Positions 59,501 through 64,000 of a stretch of DNA of 64,000 nucleotides are shown here, piece by piece. The translations under genes and the position numbers were made by a program. The stretch covers positions 101,496,279 to 101,560,278 of the forward strand of contig NC_039361.1 of the NCBI RefSeq assembly GCF_003573695.1, read 5' to 3'. Every line of letters starts with the position of its first letter. The first letter of the stretch is position 1. The notes beneath the pieces are model-generated. The model was not told where the DNA came from, made no database searches, and saw only the letters and a program-made list of their open reading frames with translations. Origin of the DNA: Papaver somniferum. Taxonomy: Eukaryota > Streptophyta > Magnoliopsida > Ranunculales > Papaveraceae.

Positions 59501-60664
59501 CTACCATCAACGTTAAGTTCCCTACTTAGCACGTAAAATTGACATTGTTGCGGGGTAAGCAATGGATGGTGACAGACAAAATGAAATTATCAAGATAGAG
59601 GAAATGGAAGTTACCTGGAGAGTTGTTTTTGCCTTTCCGTAATGGGACCATACGGCTAGTGATCTTCGCACCAACGACTATAAATATGGCGGTCCTGGGA
59701 TTGTCTGATTCTTCTCGTGCACGAGCCAGAAAGAGGTCCTTCTTCCACTCGGATTTGGAAAATCCGTTTGCATAAAATGGCGAGACTTCCCCCCCTCCCC
59801 CTTTTTTTTAACCTTTTGCTCGTCTGCCTGCGTTTTTGTTCGTAGCATCTAGTGCTCCGCCTGTAGTAGTTGGCCTTTCCTCATCGTATCCATCAACAAC
59901 TCCATTAACAAGGTTGTGTCCGCCATCAGCAAGGTAGGCACTTCTTTTCTCCTTTTTTTTTGGCGAGTGTGAACTCTTGTATTGGCTGCTTCCGTAACTT
60001 TTGAAATTCCGTTTAATCCTAAGTAAATTCTCTTTGTTGATAGTGCTGGAGTGAACGACAACATCAGTAACGAAGCGGCAACATGATCACAACAAGGCTA
60101 GCGGGAGTTTGAGATAAGTGCCCATGCTTGCTTTTTTTTTTGTTGCAAAAACCTAGTTTAGGTTTTCGGCCGCAGGTATAAATACCCGCGAAAAATTTTT
60201 GTTCTTTCGAGTAGCGCAAGTCCCCACTCGACTTGGCCATGGGTGTGGCATCCCGTGGCTAAAATATTTTCTCAAATTTTTTTTTTGGCATATAGACTCC
60301 ATGTTAGTTCCTATAGATTCAAACCACTGGTGGCCACATCAAATTTTGATAAGAACTGGCATGTGTGGCTTTTTTTTTTTTTTTGAAGTGTGAAGTAGTG
60401 ACTCTTCTCCCATTTTGCTCATTGTAGTTACTCCAAAAGTGAACAGTAACATAAAAGAATTCTTGTTTGGATAAGATGTCACCTGGAGATATTTTTGCTG
60501 CTATACTAGGAAGTGTTAACAATTCCAAAAATAGGCCGAATATAGACGATAAATTATTCACAAGGTCTTACACAGTTGCAAGGACACATCCCGAGCATGT
60601 AATACCCTCCTTACTGATTCAGAGAATGAAGAAACTGTTCAGTCGATTTCTCTAGAGCGTGTGA
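59501..60664. other. No recognisable gene; upstream of the PMD pseudogene
   Basis: Low-complexity C-, T- and A-rich tracts (59788-59812, 60131-60141, 60370-60384). A plus-strand reading near 59611-59700 (WRVVFAF ... YKYGGPGIV) is faintly like PMD-type proteins but is too short to call. A promoter for the downstream gene could lie here. Confidence 0.35.
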
Positions 60665-62929
60665 TACGGTTTTGTCTCCAGAGGAAAGAGTATCCGGCTT
60701 CTCCACATTGACTTCAATATTTTTCATAGCCCACTGCGTTCTTATGACAGGTGGATGAGATACATGATGAGTAATGACCATGTCAGGAATAATCTGATCA
60801 AGGCACAAATCGCGGATGTTGTATGCCGTCTGCAATACTTCGTATTAGGAAAGATGTTGCAGGTTTGATTACTTTCATCTCTAGATGGTGTATGTCTACT
60901 CACACGGCCATATGTAGACGGGAAAAGATGACTATTAATTTAGAGAGTGTGGCTGTTCTGTTGTCTCCATGTTGTAGGAAATCTTGATTTTAGATTTTCC
61001 AACAAAGAAGAAATGATGCACGCCACTCTAGTTAAGAAGGAAGAAGGATATAATCGGCAGGAAAATGGTGAAAAATGTTTCTATACTTGGTGGGTGTCTG
61101 AATGGTTTCCTATGAAACCGAAACCGGATCGGGTGTTTAATGACACGCTCAGTGTCGCTGCGTTTTTATCCTTGTAGCTTTCTAGAGATGTTTTTGATGA
61201 TGGATCCGGCAAGAAGTAAATAAGATAGAAGCTTGTTAAATTTGTTATTAAGTTGGCGCAAGGTGTTGCTCTTCCCATAGGCAGCTTGTTTCTTGGCTCC
61301 TTGTATACCCATCTGGATTGCCTAGCAGCATACATGTATGCTTCTAACGGATATATGAAGATATAATCATACGTTCACATTGCCTTTGTCCAGGCATGGT
61401 TGTGGGAGAATTCCAAAGATTATACTCCTAATCATGTAGCTTCACTTTCCAGTACATATGGAAGAGCTAGGATACTTCGTTGGCTGAAGAAACGTCCAAA
61501 ACCTGGTTTAAGGCTCATAGATTTATTTGACAACGTGCGTGCAGTTAATTTTTGTCTTTGGGTACCAGCTCAGACATTTATAGTCCGACCAGATAATTTT
61601 TCTTTTGTCTCAGGCACAACATTGCATTCTGATGAAGAAAATATGAGTATTGGAGAAACCGTGCTTTTGCGAAGCTGTATACCCGGATATGTCCCATCTT
61701 TCTTCAAGGGATCTTTTGATGTGGTTCTTTATAATGTTGAGAGAGCTGCTCGTCAGATGGGCTTCGACCAGGGGATTCCGTTCCACCGTCCATAGACGCC
61801 TTCAACAGACCTTTTGCCATCTGTTTTTGATAGTAGTGTTTTTGCAACAAAGAAGAGCCTCCCATTCTTGCTCCCAGAAAAAAAGCCGGTGATAACCCCC
61901 AAGTATAAGGAATTATCGCAGTAGAAGTTTCTCGTTTTTCATCAATTCGTGTAGGACATCTTGGAGGATTCGCGCAGAAGACCTTCTTTCAAGACCTTAG
62001 AAAAACATAAGTTGTTGAAGCCGCTTCCTTCGAGTAAACAAAAACCTTCTGACCAAGGTGGAAACAATCCCCAAATAAAGGAACGGAGGTCAAAAAGTGG
62101 TGCATGTGGTATCCGATCAGCTTCAACATCCCCAGTGGTCTTCAATTCTCCGAATATGTAAGTATGTATAACCTTCCTTTTGACCTGGACGGATTATTCA
62201 AATATTTCAGATTATCATCACTGAACATTCCTATTTTAATTCAGGGTTTTGATAACATGAACGCCTTTTCCAGACTTACACGTGGACAAAATATGGCGCC
62301 TCCAAAAGATAAATTCGGTGATACTGAGTCTTTCGAAGGCGAAGATGAAGGAGAAAAAAGTTCAGGGTATGGTGGTGACGAGAAAAGTACTTCTGAGTGT
62401 GGTAGCGAATCTAGTTCTTCTAGTCATCCAACAGATGAGTCGGTGAGTCTTCCACATGTTTTTCTCCTTGTATTATTTACTATAATTGGATATGAAATAA
62501 ATATTCAATTGGTGGTATTTACAGAAATAAGATGCATCTGGAGATAACCCTGAGATGGAGATTTATCATAATGAAGACGTGGGCGTGCCTTCAATCATAG
62601 GAACCATGTATACTGAGATGGAGATTAATCACGATGAAGATGTTGTTGCGCCTTTAATCATAGAAACCATGTTTGTGGATAACCCTAAGATGGAGATTAA
62701 TCATAACGAAGGTGTTGTTGTGCTTTCAATAGTGGAAACCACGTCTGTGGGCGTGGTCGCAATCGTTTCTGAAGAATATTCTGGAGTTGAAGGAGCGCTA
62801 GTCGTACAATCAGCTGCAGGTGCCATCTTGAACCCTCCATTTGTGCCTCCATTTAAGGATCATGTGCTGATTGGAGGATTCATCCTGCTAGCTAAGTATG
62901 CGGAGTTGTATGCCCAAATATGGGATAAA
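60665..62929 (+). pseudogene. Plant mobile domain (PMD / MAIN-like) gene, decayed and cut by element E
   Basis: Motifs follow PMD order: YDRWMRYMMSND and LIKAQIADVV (60665-60868); RWCMSTHTA...KMTINLESVAVLL (60883-60946); VVGNLDF after a frameshift (about 60960); TLSVAAFLSL then a stop where the family has Trp; IKLAQGVALPIGSLFLGSLY; AFVQAWLWE; WVPAQTF; YNVERAARQMGFDQGIP (to 61795). From 60947 to about 62157 one frame holds throughout but has stops at 61175, 61217, 61226, 61364, 61793, 61922 and 61952. Possible introns: 62158-62244 and about 62443-62523. The C-terminal exon has a thrice-repeated MEI(Y/N)H(N/D)E unit, then VLIGGFILLAKYAELYAQIW, where the element E LTR begins. PMD proteins act in gene silencing and development or ride in transposons; this copy is inactive. 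Confidence 0.75.
62555..62700 (+). repeat. In-frame triple repeat in the PMD pseudogene C-terminal exon
   Basis: Units beginning MEIYHNEDV, MEINHDEDV and MEINHNEGV, each followed by a Pro/Leu-Ser/Leu-Ile-Ile/Val-(G/E)-T stretch; spacing is 60-75 bp. Confidence 0.7.
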
Positions 62930-63871
62930 TGTTAGAGCATAGCTCGGTTGAACCCACCAAGCGTTGGTATGTCAACTTTGGTTGCCATATTTTAGTGAAT
63001 CAAAACTCAATTAAAGAGTCGCTTGATTATGTATAAGAGTTAACTTCGTACAGGTTAAACTAGAAAGCTATTAGGATGTGAGACATAAAAGTATTACTCG
63101 AAGACTTGAAGAATGTAAATAAGTAAAGAGCTACATCGACGACATCATCCTTCCTCTTGAGGTTAGTAATATTGTGATTTGAACTGTTTCATTCCTAACG
63201 TATCTTTCAAGTCGTGCTATATTGAAAACATAACTTCGAAGCTGTGAATGATTATACTTTAGTATACATAGTGTTAATGAATTATAATATGAAGTATAAT
63301 GCCTATCTTTTGAAAAGATTTGTTGTTCCTTTACTATTTGGAATACGAACCAAAGGAATTATTCCAGTGCGTGCACTTATCGAATGTCGGAAGCGCAGGG
63401 ATACTAAAGAAACTAGGTGAACTATAGGTTTAGGTGCTTGGTATCAACTATACGAAGTTGGTTTGATTTTGTATAGCGGATTAATTCTGATAGTATTCAA
63501 TTCTGGACTTGGTCCCGGGGTTTTTATGTATTTGCGGTTTCCTCGTTAACAAAATCTTGCCGTGTCATTTACTTTTGTTTTCCGCAATTATAATTGTTGT
63601 TATTATAATTTAAATTAAATTAGACAAACGTTAACTCCGTATTACTTGATAGTGATCCTATGGAGTTCGGCTAAGTCCGAACCTATTATCAAGTAATTAC
63701 ACTTTGATTGTTGTATAGTCTCGACCTTGTATCCATAGACGATCACACAAAGTGTGAATACCGATTCATTGTATTGTCTCGCCTCCGTCCATAGACGATC
63801 ACTTTCGGTAAGAGGACTTATAGGTGGAAAAGTTTAAGATTGTGTTATATTTGGGTGCCCTCGTCTTTTCA
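62930..63871 (+). repeat. 5' LTR of element E (942 bp)
   Basis: Starts TGTTAGAGCATAGCTCGG, ends CTCGTCTTTTCA. Against element D it lacks about 1.5 kb between TATCTTTTGAA (near 63312) and CTTTACTATTTGG (near 63330), the part with the TATA box and the GGAACCGATCC motifs. Confidence 0.85.
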
Positions 63872-63873
63872 AT

Positions 63874-63888
63874 TGGTATCAGAGCAGG
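63874..63888 (+). other. Primer-binding site of element E
   Basis: TGGTATCAGAGCAGG following the LTR end. Confidence 0.85.
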
Positions 63889-64000
63889 GAAACGCGAAAA
63901 AATCTAACAATCTGTGTTTGGTGCGATCCAACTTATAAGAAACGAGTCCAAATAAGAAGAGCGAAGCTAAACTTATGAAAAACTCAGTTAACATTCGTCA

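Larger units (their letters stand above)
62930..64000 (+). mobile_element. Element E: copia-type LTR retrotransposon (3' end outside window)
   Basis: 5' LTR 62930-63871, primer-binding site at 63874, and the first 113 bp of interior. An ATG at 63975 opens MKNSVNIR, comparable to the gag start MVDSVNVPP of element D. It belongs to the D family by sequence but has a much shorter LTR. It lies within the coding frame of the PMD pseudogene (left target copy ataaa, 62925-62929, if the duplication is 5 bp). Confidence 0.85.

Noticed and set aside
59611..59700. Possible second PMD fragment (WRVVFAF...YKYGGPGIV)
   Set aside because: Only about 30 codons with two stops; too short to separate from chance.
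1..64000. tRNA, rRNA or organelle-derived DNA
   Set aside because: No cloverleaf-like or rRNA core sequence recognised. The TGGTATCAGAGC sites are primer-binding sites, not tRNA genes.

Overview
This is plant nuclear DNA: AT-rich, with no bacterial-style gene packing, and built almost entirely from transposable elements inserted into one another. Plant hallmarks are Ty1/copia elements with the TGGTATCAGAGC primer-binding site, a Ty3/gypsy element, CACTA, hAT and Stowaway-type DNA elements, a LINE tail, and a decayed plant mobile domain (PMD/MAIN-like) gene. The species cannot be fixed from the sequence. I see no intact host gene, and no tRNA, rRNA or CRISPR array.

Left part (1-24.8 kb). Element A, a copia-type non-autonomous LTR element, ends at 5862. 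It sits just upstream of the TATA box of an older LTR of the same family (relic L, 5863-6997). Next come an inverted LTR relic K carrying a 34-bp-period array, a palindromic minisatellite (8.9-9.2 kb), and a decayed copia pol on the minus strand (about 9.6-11.4 kb). From 11.8 to 23.4 kb there is a minus-strand stack: LTR relic J holds LTR relic H, and H is broken by a LINE 3' tail (13827-14114) and by the complete minus-strand element G (14398-21622, target duplication CTATA).

Central stack (24767-57969). Copia element D (gag only, 2.5-2.6 kb LTRs) sits in an older repeat M. D's 5' LTR is split by gypsy element F (25793-49936, duplication CCTAG). F's 5' LTR is split after only 8 bp by a 7.3 kb CACTA element (25801-33116, duplication ATG), which itself carries a Stowaway-like MITE and a 760-bp hAT element. 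F's 3' LTR is split by copia-type element B (40811-49405, duplication ATTTC). Removing the elements in order rejoins each host sequence, which gives a five-level order of events: M, D, F, CACTA, hAT.

Right part (57970-64000). The other half of repeat M is followed by about 1.1 kb with nothing recognised. Then comes a PMD pseudogene (60665-62929) with seven in-frame stops, interrupted near its C-terminus by the 5' LTR of element E, which runs off the window.

A, B, D and G carry no recognisable pol. They keep LTRs, primer-binding and polypurine sites, so they probably move with enzymes supplied in trans. A and B share LTRs and the 3' half of the interior but carry unrelated 5' open reading frames. 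All calls are made by eye; no database search was run.
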